Assembly: GCA_024741835.1 (NCBI GenBank)
Contig: JAENRP010000350.1
Location: forward strand, 1 to 44,701
DNA length: 44,701 nucleotides
Source: Diplocarpon mali
Lineage: Eukaryota; Ascomycota; Leotiomycetes; Helotiales; Drepanopezizaceae
Direction: 5' to 3'
The position numbers and the translations under genes are program-made. The notes beneath the pieces were generated by a model, which worked only from the letters and a program-made list of their open reading frames with translations, had not been told where the DNA came from and made no database searches. Positions 33,704 to 42,364 of the stretch are shown here, in pieces (the stretch's first letter is position 1; every line of letters begins with the position of its first letter).

Positions 33704-33944
33704 TATTATAACTTGCTTTAGAGTATATAAAGGGGCGATAATCGAGTAACGCTAACTGTATTACCTCAAGAGGTATGCTATATAATAGAGAAGAAAAGAT
33801 AAAGAAGAGAGAGTCTTTAATAGAGCTCCTCTAGAATAAGTATAGGTGCTTTACTAGCGTGCACGTGATCTAGCCGCCTTGCTACCTTAGCGTGCACCTG
33901 ACTTCGACACGTGATATAACCGTGCACGTGATGCGGCCGTAACA
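33704..33944 (-). repeat. 5' LTR of G2 (241 bp)
   Basis: Starts tattataacttgctttagag and ends cggccgtaaca on the plus strand. Complementary RIP damage to the other LTR: this one keeps the CA end and the GC-rich half. Confidence 0.9.
33862..33932 (-). promoter_or_regulatory. Three CACGTGAT sites in the G2 5' LTR
   Basis: cacgtgat occurs at 33862-33869, 33908-33915 and 33925-33932; on the coding strand this is ATCACGTG. It fits the RTCACGTG core bound by Cbf1-type bHLH factors and other E-box proteins in fungi. The 3' LTR has lost all three by transitions; the G3 LTR keeps one intact copy and one altered copy. A role in transcription is inferred. Confidence 0.5.
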
Positions 33945-33949
33945 AGCTA
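33945..33949. repeat. Target-site duplication of G2, right
   Basis: AGCTA, matching 26904-26908. Confidence 0.9.
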
Positions 33950-34207
33950 GAAATATACCGATACCATTTCCGGACCTTAGATAAGAAGCCAAGCCCCCCC
34001 TCCGCCTTCCTCTATAATATAACTTATAGCTTAATATAGCAGACCTTAAGGATGCACTATAGCCTGTATCTTAGTGCTCTATTAACTTATTATAATTCTT
34101 TATATAAGCTAGTAGCGTATCCTAAGCCTGCACAATTTATAGGTATTAACTACTATTTACAAATTGTTTTTACTAAGATTAACGCTAATATAAGATTTGT
34201 AAGGTTG

Positions 34208-34230
34208 ACTCCTAGGCCTGGCTTATAGGT
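34208..34230. repeat. 23-bp palindrome, copy 21 (ORF2 of E2)
   Basis: Arms actcctaggcc and ggcttataggt around t; counterpart of copy 12. Confidence 0.75.
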
Positions 34231-35029
34231 CAATTCCCTTAATAGTAGAACTATTGACTATTATATAATCCCTACTATTGAATAGTCGATTAGAGAATTT
34301 GCTATATAGGAAAAGTCTTATAAATCATTTATACTTATACCCTATTGTCTTAAGAACTCTTAATAGATCTTGCTGAATCTGGCATAGAGCGCAGCTTAAT
34401 AAAAAGAATTAAACACTAAAGATAGAACAATTCTAAAGAAGTATATCTCTAATAAGACTACTCTATTCTCTATATTTATAAGATAAGGCACTTTCGTTAA
34501 TCTGGACTCTAATAGAGAGCTTAGGAAGGGTGGTTTTCTTGCTATTAGCAATAATTATATAGAAGTTATTAGCAATAATATACTTAAGAATAGAGCTAAT
34601 TTAAAGGATTTCCTTATCGACTCTATTAATATAAAGAAGCCTTAATTGTCAAGATAGGGCGTAGTCTATGAGTCTTCCGCGAGATTTTGAATAATAATCG
34701 GAATGACGAAAGGTAGTCTATTATCAGAAGCCCTTGTAGGTAGAAGATTATAGAACGATCTATTAATAGTGATAACTATAAAGGAGTTATTCTTAAAGGA
34801 TATAACTCAACTAATAATATACCTAAAGAAATATAAATAAGAACTTTTTAAAGATTTTACTAATACTTAAAAGCAGATTCAGCAATTAGAACTGCAGTTA
34901 TATAGAGATAAGTCGTAGATTAAAATAAAGGATTCTAGTGACGATATTAAGGCTAATAGTATAATTAACGAAGCCATTTTACTTAAGAAATATAGCACTA
35001 AAAAGGCTTATGCAAAAACACCTAATATA

Positions 35030-35052
35030 ACTCCTAGGCCCGGCCTGCAACT
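35030..35052. repeat. 23-bp palindrome, copy 22 (ORF2 of E2)
   Basis: Arms actcctaggcc and ggcctgcaact around c; counterpart of copy 13. Confidence 0.8.
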
Positions 35053-35377
35053 CAATTTATCAAAAGGCAAGACTAAAGAAGTAGTATCTGCTAAGTCTCC
35101 CGCCTTATCCCCTCCTATAGTAGAAGGCCCTTTGGAGGATGATAATAATAATGAAAAGGATAATAACGATAACGCCGCAATATAAGTCTCCCTCCCTATC
35201 GGCAGAAGTTATTATACTATATTAGCATTAGCGAGAAGCATAGAGACGCCTATTATACTAAGACCTAGTTCCTTTAATACTAATAGCGAGCCATTAAGAA
35301 GGAGTAGACGTTCCGCAAAGAGAGTATTATCTAATAATAGTTCTCCTTATCCTTTAAAGAGAATCAAGGAGAATTAA

Positions 35378-35678
35378 TATCTAAGTTAGTACTATTTTTA
35401 ATTATTTTTACGATTCTATAGTTTGTTTGTTTATTTTGCTAATCTCGTTTTCTAACTCCTAGGCCCGGCCTATAGGTGAAAAGGCGCATATATAAAAACT
35501 CTTTCTTTTTTTTCTTTTACCTTTAATAATAATATAGCCTTAGTTTAAGCCTTTTAATATATTAGTTTTCTCGCACTTAAGGTTTCCTAATGATTAATAT
35601 ACTATTGCCTTAACCTATATTATCTTATATTCTTTGCTAATAGTAGTAGAGGCTACTACTTTTATTATTTAAGACATA
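35378..35678 (+). other. 3' UTR of E2
   Basis: Matches 24397-24740 without the gap. It ends in tttattatttaagacata (35661-35678) directly against the LTR. Confidence 0.65.
35455..35477. repeat. 23-bp palindrome, copy 23 (3' UTR of E2)
   Basis: Arms actcctaggcc and ggcctataggt around c; counterpart of copy 14. Confidence 0.8.
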
Positions 35679-35925
35679 TATAGAGACCTAGGTATAGATG
35701 AATCACGTAACAAAAGTCATATAATAGGGCAGGGCCGATAGGAGGATAAAAGGGACCTCCTTTATATATAGAGATAAGCGCGCAGCGCTATAGTACTAAA
35801 TATACCCTATACTTAGGACTTGTTCCTAATATCTTGTCTTAGAGAGCCTGCTTGTGGTGCTTCCTCCTCTTGTTTTTAGGTCTTCCCTTAGGCCTATTCT
35901 TGTGTTTTCTCCCCTCAGATTTATA
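35679..35925 (+). repeat. 3' LTR of E2 (247 bp)
   Basis: Starts tatagagacc and ends agatttata. Third copy of the E LTR. The DNA after it is the remainder of a C2 copia LTR. Confidence 0.85.
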
Positions 35926-36068
35926 TTGCTTAGTTAGTAGGATATTAATACGTATATAGCTATAAAGAAGAAAGGGGTAACCTTCCTTCCCTAACTCTTA
36001 CTAATATATCGACCATCGACCTCTAGAAGCCTCCTTTACCTACTGCGCCGACTAACTTAAGTTCAATA
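35926..36068 (+). repeat. C2 copia LTR, 3' 143 bp (target of E2)
   Basis: Corresponds to bases 53-195 of the 195-bp C2 LTR (41115-41257), the same 143 bp in length. Its first 52 bp would lie left of E2, beyond the X junction. It sits inside gag of the old C1 copy, so it was probably a solo LTR or an element end there. Confidence 0.8.
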
Positions 36069-36759
36069 CTCTTAATCTTATCTTAGCGTAGTACGTCGTA
36101 GTATTAAAGCCTTATTTAGGATTAAATAGCCTTATTAAAAGGCGCAATATTACGCTTTAAAATAGATACTAAGCCTTAGAGTAAAAGTTGCTAGTTTATT
36201 AAATTAGTATATAGGTTATTAGTAGTAGTTCTACTTATAGGAGTATCTCTACTAGGTATTAAAAAGGAGAGCTTCTTAGCTTGGATTTAGGCTTAAGCTA
36301 TCGCAGAGACTAATAGCACTTTATTAATAATCTTAAAAACATATTTTAATAATAGATTATAATGCTTTTACTAAGGCTTTTAAGTTTCCTTATATATAAG
36401 GTATTATTTTATTAGGATTTATACTTATCTTTAATATCCTTAAATAAAGCTTATAAAGGTAGAGCCTTTAAAGGATTTTTTAAAGGAAAGCAGACGTAAA
36501 TCTATTTAGCTAAAGTAGCTGCGTACTCTTTATAAGACCTTATATACGCTATATAAAGGTTTGCTATTTCTAATTTTTTAAGCTTTTAAATAAAAGGAGC
36601 TTAAGGCTCTATTTCTATAATTGATTTAAATAGAAGTCTTAAATCGGCGTAAATAGTAATAATATAAAGCTAAGCGAAGAATATATATTTACTAAACTAC
36701 TTAATTTAAAAGGCAAAGGTATTAAAGTAAGGTTTAAAGATACTTAAAGCGTTAGATAT
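36069..36759 (-). pseudogene. gag of the second C1 copy, N-terminal part
   Basis: Starts at ATA (altered ATG) 36759-36757 and runs left to the C2 LTR. It is the same capsid gene as at 17509 leftward, about 230 codons, with many RIP-type stops. Its C-terminal part and pol are absent. Confidence 0.65.
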
Positions 36760-36962
36760 ATTAAATAGAGTCTAAAAAAAGGTTAGGTATATAAATGGAA
36801 TTTGCAAATAAGGTTCGATTAAAAAATAGAGATTTATTACTTAAAAATAAAGGTCTTTTAAGTTATTATAAATATTTGAAAAGTCGGTTAGAAGCTTAAA
36901 GGGCCCTTTAGCTAATTATATATAAAAAGAAAGTATATTAAAGTGCTTATAAGGCTTATAAA

Positions 36963-37159
36963 TATAGTATAGTTAGCTTAAGGGCCTTTATTAGATCGCT
37001 TTAAAGGCTTATTAAAGTAGATAAAGATAATTGATTATATTATTATTTAATATATATATAATAAAAAGACTTTAAAAAGAAAAGGGAGAGTCTATGACTT
37101 AGCAGAGTCACGTAGAAAGTCTTTAGAATAAGTGGAGACTCCCCCCATTCTGTACGACA
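36963..37159 (-). repeat. 5' LTR of the second C1 copy
   Basis: 197 bp, starts tatagtatag and ends ctgtacgaca; one base shorter than the C1 LTRs. Confidence 0.8.
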
Positions 37160-37293
37160 CAGGCAAAGGGCCTTAAGCTACTTATATATATAAGGAAGAA
37201 GGGCTCTCTTATAAGGAGGGTTCTTTAACTTCTTTATTTCCTTTACATTAGACTTATAGAATACGCCTTTTGCACCACTTCTTACTCTTATAC
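37160..37293. other. Short DNA between elements
   Basis: 134 bp between the C1 fragment and G3. No frame, repeat or recognised site; probably older target DNA. Confidence 0.4.
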
Positions 37294-37547
37294 TATTACG
37301 GCCGCATTACGTGCACGGCTGTATCACGTGCCGCCAAGGCTGTAGAAAGTCAGGTGCACGCTAAGGTAGTAAGGTGGCTGGATTATATATACGCTAATAA
37401 AGTACTTATACTTATTCTAAAGGAGCTTTATTAAAGACTTTCTCTTCTTTATCTTTTCTTTTCTATTATATAGTATACCTTTTAAGGTAATATAATTAGC
37501 ATTATTCGATTATCGCTCTTTTATATATTTTAAAGTAAGTTATAATA
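37294..37547 (+). repeat. 5' LTR of G3 (254 bp)
   Basis: Starts tattacggccgc and ends aagttataata. It is 13 bp longer than the G2 LTRs, mainly through a length difference near gccgccaaggctg (about 37340). It keeps one atcacgtg and one altered attacgtg. Confidence 0.8.
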
Positions 37548-38499
37548 TAAGAAAATATCTATTTAACCTTTATTAAAAAGCTTAATATCTACCTCCTTTA
37601 GGATTATCACTTTAAATTACTTTAAGCAGCTTAACCTTTTAATCTCGACTCTTTTATTATAAACTATCTTAAGCAACTTATATATAGCGCTTAGATCTTA
37701 CTAATCTAGTTTTTAAAGAAAGCTGAAAAACAACCTTTAAATATAAGATTAGCTCGTTTTTTCGACCTCTTACCTACTCTATTTTGCAAATGGAAATTCA
37801 CTTTTAACTTTCAATTTAAAAAAAAATATATATATATTTACTATACCTTTGCTTTGCTAGCATAGGCTACTGCTTAGAGTAGTATATTAACTTCTCTCTT
37901 CTTAACTCTCTTCCTCCTTTATAAATACTCTATAACTCTCGCTCTATACTACTCGCTTTTATCGACTACTTATTAATAACTCTCTTTATACTCTTCAATT
38001 ACTCTTCCTCCCTTTCGAAATCTTTAAATATACTTCGACCTTTTGAAAATCCCTCTTTGCGAATAAGTTATCGACCTTCCTTATACTCTTTATCGACCTA
38101 TACTTATTGACTCTTCCTTATACTCTTTAAAGCTCCTTACTCCTTCCTTCTTATACTTAAGTATAAAACTAAAGGACTTATACTTATATATATATAAAGA
38201 CTTAATTAGCCTTAATAGTTTATACTATACTATTTAAGACTAGGTCAACCTTAATAAAGAAATAAACTTTAAATCCTTAGACCCTACTTCCTTAGATTTA
38301 TACTATACTCCTTTTTATATAACCTTATTATAACTCTTAATTAGTAAAGAGACGTGATTTTAAAGTAAAACCTTCTTTCTTAAGATCTATAAATTTATAA
38401 TACCTTGATATATACTTTATTAAAAGGCTTTAAGAACGTATATAGCTTTGCTTATACTAATCTTCTCCCTTTTAAATAGGTCACTATTTAGCATTAGGT
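37548..38499 (+). other. Leader of G3
   Basis: Non-coding, T/C-rich counterpart of the G2 leader, with cttcg/ctctttatac-type repeat words at about 37930-38140. Confidence 0.55.
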
Positions 38500-38706
38500 C
38501 CCTTCAAACTAAATTAAATAAAATAAAAAGAGTTAGTACTTATGACCTCTTATCTTATACTATTTAAAAGAAGTAAAAGGTTAACTATACCTTTACTATT
38601 AAGCCTTACTACTACTAGTTATATAAGCCTTACTGCTAATCCTAATCTTAAAGATAGTCCCTCTCTTAAGCCTACTTAAAAAGCTACCTCCTTTAATACA
38701 GATTCT

Positions 38707-38729
38707 ACTTTTAAGTCTAGCCTATAAGT
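38707..38729. repeat. 23-bp palindrome, copy 24 (gag N-terminus of G3)
   Basis: Arms acttttaagtc and agcctataagt around t; the most decayed copy, recognised by position and length. Confidence 0.6.
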
Positions 38730-40496
38730 AGATTCTTAAAATACCTTATTACTATTAATTGAGGTTAAGGAAGAAGACGTACTCTTCCTAATAATATCTA
38801 CCCTTATTATATTAGCCCTTCTCTTTTCAATTACTCAATAGGTAGAAATCGCAAACCTTATTAGCGCTATTATAGCTACTGCTCTTTAAAATAATACTAC
38901 TGCCCCTTCTTCCTTAAGCGCTAGCCCTTAGAACGCTTAGTCCCTTATAGCCGACTTACTACCTCCCTTAGACTATTACCTCTTAATTATCCGACCCTTA
39001 GTCCTAGCCGTCGACCCTTATTAGATTTAGTACCCTTAAACCTATTTTAGCAATTATTAAGGCGAAATCACTTATAATATTTAAAAGATAGCTATAAAGG
39101 TATTTATTTAAAAGTACTTAAGCAACTTCACTTTAAAAGAGAATTAGATAATTGCCTACTTTAAATATATAATAGGTAAAGCTTAAAACTTAATCTTATA
39201 ATATATAAATCCTATCTTTATTAATAAGTTTATATATACTACTAATATCCTTAAGGTCTTAACTTAAAGGTTCTTTAACTATAACTATATTTAATCTATT
39301 GAGCTTAAATATAGTAGGTTAATTATAGGTTTAATATTATATAATAAGTTCTAATTTAAATTCGTTACCTTTGCTATAGCTAGTAAGATCGATCAGACTC
39401 GCTAGTTTAATAATATCTATAAAAAGGTCTCCTTAGCCTTAAAGAACGACCTTTAAATAAAGAAGTATAAAATAAATAATAATTATACTACTTTTAACGA
39501 GTTCTTAATTATTATAGACTGCGAGGCCTATAATATTAAGTAAGAAGAGGCTTATAACGCTTAATAAGTCGCCTTTGCCGTTGCGTTCTCCCCTTTAAAA
39601 GACTGCATCCTTAGTATATTAAAAAGGGAGTCTTAGAGACCTATAGCTATAGCTACCTCCTTAGCTCTTTGCACTCGTTCCCCTTCGCCAGTAGCCTATT
39701 AAAAAAGGTCTACTAGCCTAAAGACGTTATCTAGCCTCTACTATAACTAAAGAGCCCTTAATTACTATATAATAGACTGCCTTAAGCTAAAGAAATAAGG
39801 CGAGTTTATAATAGCTAAAGTTGAAATAGAAAACGACCTACTATTAGAAAACTACTAAGCTATAGTAAAGACTCCTACTATAATATAGATTATAATTTAT
39901 AAAAAGACTTAAATTTTAATTCCCGCTTATTAATAGGCAGCCGCTAGTTCTTAATTCCTTTAGAACTAGCTTGAAATAGATCATTTATTAAAATAGTTAC
40001 TTATATTAATAGTAGAGCTAATATTTTTAATATTATTAAAACGTCTTTAGCCTATTAGCTCTCTTAAAGACTTAGAGTAAAATTTATTTAATTGCCTTAA
40101 CCGATCACTCCTATTAGCTATAATAGCTTTAAAGGAGAAACCATTCGATTCGCTATCTTACTTACCTTAATAATCGATAGGCGATAAATAAACTTCCCTT
40201 TCTTAATTATAAGCTTAAGATTAATAGACGTCTTAATCGATAGGAAGTTCCTAAAGTACTATAACCTTAAATAGTCTTATAAAAAGGGAAAGAATAGTAT
40301 CTCTTAACCTAAGGATATGCCTATTATTCCTTACTTTAATCATTGCGTATTAATCGACCTCTTTTAAATAATAAAACCCCTAATAGCTTAATAAGACGTT
40401 GATCTTTAAACAGCTATAATAGATGTAGAGGACGAAGACCTAAGAATGGCCTAAGCCTAGCTCTTTATACTAATAGGTAAGAACGCCTCAAATTCC

Positions 40497-40519
40497 ACTC
40501 TTAGGCCCGGCCTATAAGT
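40497..40519. repeat. 23-bp palindrome, copy 25 (linker of G3)
   Basis: Arms actcttaggcc and ggcctataagt around c; first unit of a 45-bp tandem pair. Confidence 0.8.
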
Positions 40520-40541
40520 GGCCTTTGCGAAATTGGATTCC

Positions 40542-40564
40542 ACTCCTAGGCCTAGCCTATAAGT
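40542..40564. repeat. 23-bp palindrome, copy 26 (linker of G3)
   Basis: Arms actcctaggcc and agcctataagt around t; 45 bp from copy 25. Confidence 0.8.
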
Positions 40565-41062
40565 GACTTCTCGCAGACCTAGGGATAGCAGTTTCTTTAA
40601 AGATTTAAAAAGAGATCTGAACTATATAAAGAAGGCCTTATTAGGAGTACTAGACCCCTTGACCCCTCTCTTAGTGAAAAGGAACGCTCCTTTGAAATCG
40701 GCCTACTAGATCAGCCTGATTTCCGCCTTAGCAATTAGCGCCCTCTACTACCGCTTTATAACTAAAGTAAGACAAGCTATATAAACTTAAGAATTAGCGC
40801 TTAAAGAGTTTATATTTATAAGCTCTATTTATAATCTAAACTAAGAGATCAACTATTGAAAATCGGCTGATTAAGCTGAAATTAGCTCCCTTGGCCCTAG
40901 CTTAGCGCTGCAAGCTAAGTATAAGAGCAACGATAAGCTAATCGACTAGAAGCTCTCTCTTTAGTATGCTAAATTCAGAAACGTCTTTAGTCGCAAGGCC
41001 TTAGATCAGCTGCTAGAAACCAGGCTAAGGGTAGATTATAAAATCGAGCTAATAGGCGAGAA

Positions 41063-41257
41063 TGTTAAGATAGGTAATATAGCCATCACTCTAATGTATT
41101 ATCATATGACCCTACTGCTTAGTCAATAGCATATTGATACGTATATAGCTATAAGGAAGAAAAGGGTAACCTTCCTTTCTTAACTCTTATTAATATATTG
41201 ACTATCAACCTTTAAAAGCCTCCTTTACCTACTGCGCCGACTTACTTAAGCTTAATA
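41063..41257 (+). repeat. 5' LTR of the plus-strand C2 (195 bp)
   Basis: Starts tgttaagatagg and ends aagcttaata (altered CA end). It is followed at once by ggttataagccctag, a copia-type primer-binding site. Confidence 0.85.
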
Positions 41258-41381
41258 GGTTATAAGCCCTAGCTAGACTGATAACTGATTATTAACTTCC
41301 TTTAAAAAGCACTTGCACCGCAACTATTAATAAGAAGTTGAATAAGACTTATAGTAAAAGGCAAGCAATCGGCGAATAGGA

Positions 41382-41501
41382 GGTATAATTCCCTATTTAG
41401 CCAACCTATATTATAAAAGGTATAATTCCTTATTCTATAACCTTAGTACTATAAGAGGTATAATTCCTTACTTTACTATATTTTATAAGAGGTATAATTC
41501 C
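41382..41501 (+). repeat. Four direct repeats in the C2 leader
   Basis: ggtataattcc begins at 41382, 41419, 41457 and 41491, a spacing of 34-38 bp with variable DNA between. Regularly spaced leader repeats suggest a protein- or RNA-binding array; the role is unknown. Confidence 0.7.
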
Positions 41502-41639
41502 CTGCGTTATAACTTGAAAACCCTTTTCGATAAGAGGACTTCCTTCCTATTTAATACTTTTATAATACCTACTATTTAATCAATTTGATATTTCGATAGG
41601 AGGAGTACCTTTTACTATTTAATTAATTTAATTTTAATA

Positions 41640-41847
41640 TATGTTCTCTTTAAAATAGTAATAGCTTCCGATTCCGATCGAAATACTAGACTTAAAGACT
41701 TCTAACTCTTTTAAAAGAACTAGTAATAATAGTTCGACGATTTAAAGCTTTACTTTAAAAGCAAAGGCATTAAAATAGCAATTTAAAAGACACTTATTAA
41801 ATACGTAAGAATAGCCCCTTATACTCCTTTTATTAATTTATCTACTT
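41640..41847 (+). pseudogene. Start of gag of the plus-strand C2
   Basis: One frame reads with RIP-type stops (Asp/Ser/Arg-rich start, then a LYFKSKGIKIAI-like segment and YVRIAPYTPFI), resembling the N-terminal part of a copia gag. Cut after about 70 codons by the next C2 LTR. Confidence 0.5.
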
Positions 41848-42042
41848 TATTGAGCTTAAGTGAGTCGGCGCAGTAGGTAAAGGAGGCTTCTAAAGGTCGA
41901 TGGTTGATATATTAGTAAGAGTTAAAGAAGGAAGGTTACCCCTTTCTTCCCTATAGCTATATATGTATCAATATCCTATTAATTAAGCAATAGGGTTATA
42001 TAATAATATATTAAAGTAATAGCTATATCACCTATCTTAATA
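41848..42042 (-). repeat. 3' LTR of the minus-strand C2 (195 bp)
   Basis: The reverse complement starts tattaagataggtg and ends aagctcaata; the same length as 41063-41257. The two form a large inverted repeat around the fragment 41258-41847. Confidence 0.85.
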
Positions 42043-42050
42043 CCCCTACT
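42043..42050 (-). promoter_or_regulatory. Polypurine tract of the minus-strand C2
   Basis: agtagggg on the minus strand, immediately before the 3' LTR. Confidence 0.65.
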
Positions 42051-42182
42051 TAGACCTTACTCCAATTGACCTATAGTTAGGAAAAATAATAACTATCCTT
42101 TTGCGCTAATCTAATTCTTAGGTATTTCTTTAAATTAAAAATAATTAATTAATAGTAACCTCTATTGAAATTATTAAACTCC

Positions 42183-42205
42183 ACTTATAGGGTAGGACTA
42201 GGAGT
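42183..42205. repeat. 23-bp palindrome, copy 27 (C2 3' UTR)
   Basis: Arms acttatagggt and ggactaggagt around a. Confidence 0.75.
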
Positions 42206-42246
42206 CAATTTTCTTAAAAATGTTCCTTTATAAGACTACGTGATTT

Positions 42247-42269
42247 GACTTGCGGTCTAGGCCTAGGAG
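42247..42269. repeat. 23-bp palindrome, copy 28 (C2 3' UTR)
   Basis: Arms acttgcggtct and ggcctaggagt around a; it shows the two half-site types (cgg-type left, cctagg-type right) clearly. Confidence 0.8.
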
Positions 42270-42309
42270 TCGATTTAAAAAACTTTCCTTTATAAGACTA
42301 AGTGACCTG

Positions 42310-42332
42310 ACTTATAGGGCAGGCCTAAGAGT
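42310..42332. repeat. 23-bp palindrome, copy 29 (C2 3' UTR)
   Basis: Arms acttatagggc and ggcctaagagt around a. Confidence 0.75.
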
Positions 42333-42364
42333 CGTCCTTAAGCCTATTAAGCCCTTACTATCTT

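Larger units (their letters stand above)
26909..33944 (-). mobile_element. Element G2: chromodomain Ty3/gypsy retrotransposon (chromovirus) in ORF2 of E2
   Basis: A 7036-bp complete element with 241-bp LTRs and the AGCTA duplication, coding on the minus strand. The order from the right is gag, protease, RT, RNase H, integrase, chromodomain. A clear polypurine tract lies next to the 3' LTR. It is a different lineage from E (different LTR, different pol, chromodomain present) yet it also carries the 23-bp palindromes. A truncated plus-strand relative, G3, lies at 37294-41062. Confidence 0.9.
33950..35377 (+). pseudogene. ORF2 of E2, segment 3 (C-terminal part)
   Basis: 1428 nt completing ORF2 after the G2 insertion, ending at TAA (35375-35377). 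It contains the FLYNI and QQTLRM region, palindromes at 34208 and 35030, the Asp/Asn tract near 35140-35175 and the basic Arg/Ser tail. Together with 1598-1725 and 24991-26908 it gives 3474 nt, the exact ORF2 length in E1. Confidence 0.8.
381..35925 (+). mobile_element. Element E2 (Ty3/gypsy type), left-truncated, host of E1 and G2
   Basis: Discontinuous element. Its own DNA is 381-1725, 24991-26908 and 33950-35925; the rest is E1 (with C1 inside) and G2. What remains is the end of ORF1, the ORF1-ORF2 spacer, the whole of ORF2, the 3' UTR and the 3' LTR. Its 5' LTR, gag, pol and most of ORF1 were lost at the X junction (380/381). Its right edge lies inside a copia C2 LTR, which resumes at 35926 from its 53rd base, so E2 inserted into an older C2 LTR. 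Segment lengths match E1 exactly (ORF1 end 654 nt in both, ORF2 3474 nt in both). Confidence 0.85.
36069..37159 (-). mobile_element. C1 copia, second copy: 5' fragment
   Basis: Aligns with 16818-17912 of C1 (1091 versus 1095 bp): part of gag, leader and 5' LTR on the minus strand. Broken on the left by the C2 LTR. It is more heavily RIP-altered than C1 itself. Confidence 0.85.
37294..41062 (+). mobile_element. Element G3: truncated plus-strand relative of G2
   Basis: 5' LTR, leader, gag and protease region of the G2 family in the opposite orientation, ending at 41062 just before RT, where a C2 copia LTR begins. The end matches G2 near 30200. Heavily RIP-altered. Confidence 0.8.
38500..41062 (+). 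pseudogene. gag and protease region of G3
   Basis: Plus-strand counterpart of G2 gag. The palindrome-bearing N-terminus is at 38707, capsid lies about 38990-39560, and a degenerate zinc knuckle (Y-x2-Stop-x4-Y-x4-C pattern) is at 39738-39785. The protease region follows at about 39990-40300, then a linker with two palindromes (40497, 40542) read as STLRPGLQV and STPRPSLQV, 15 codons apart. The frame reads with RIP-type stops until the C2 insertion at 41063. RT, RNase H and integrase are not present here. Confidence 0.65.
41063..41847 (+). mobile_element. C2 copia, plus-strand head fragment
   Basis: A 195-bp LTR, leader and start of gag, inserted in G3 and then cut at 41848 by the LTR of a minus-strand C2 copy. 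The rest of this copy and its far target duplication are not in the window. Confidence 0.75.
42051..42364 (-). other. 3' UTR of C2 with a triplicated ~63-bp unit
   Basis: Three tandem units, each with a 23-bp palindrome followed by an AT-rich part ending in ctttataagact(a)-like DNA. Spacing is 64 and 63 bp. No coding frame. Confidence 0.65.

Noticed and set aside
834..42332. Palindromes as a CRISPR-like array
   Set aside because: Copies are dispersed over 41 kb inside transposon genes, without regular spacers, and the genome is fungal.
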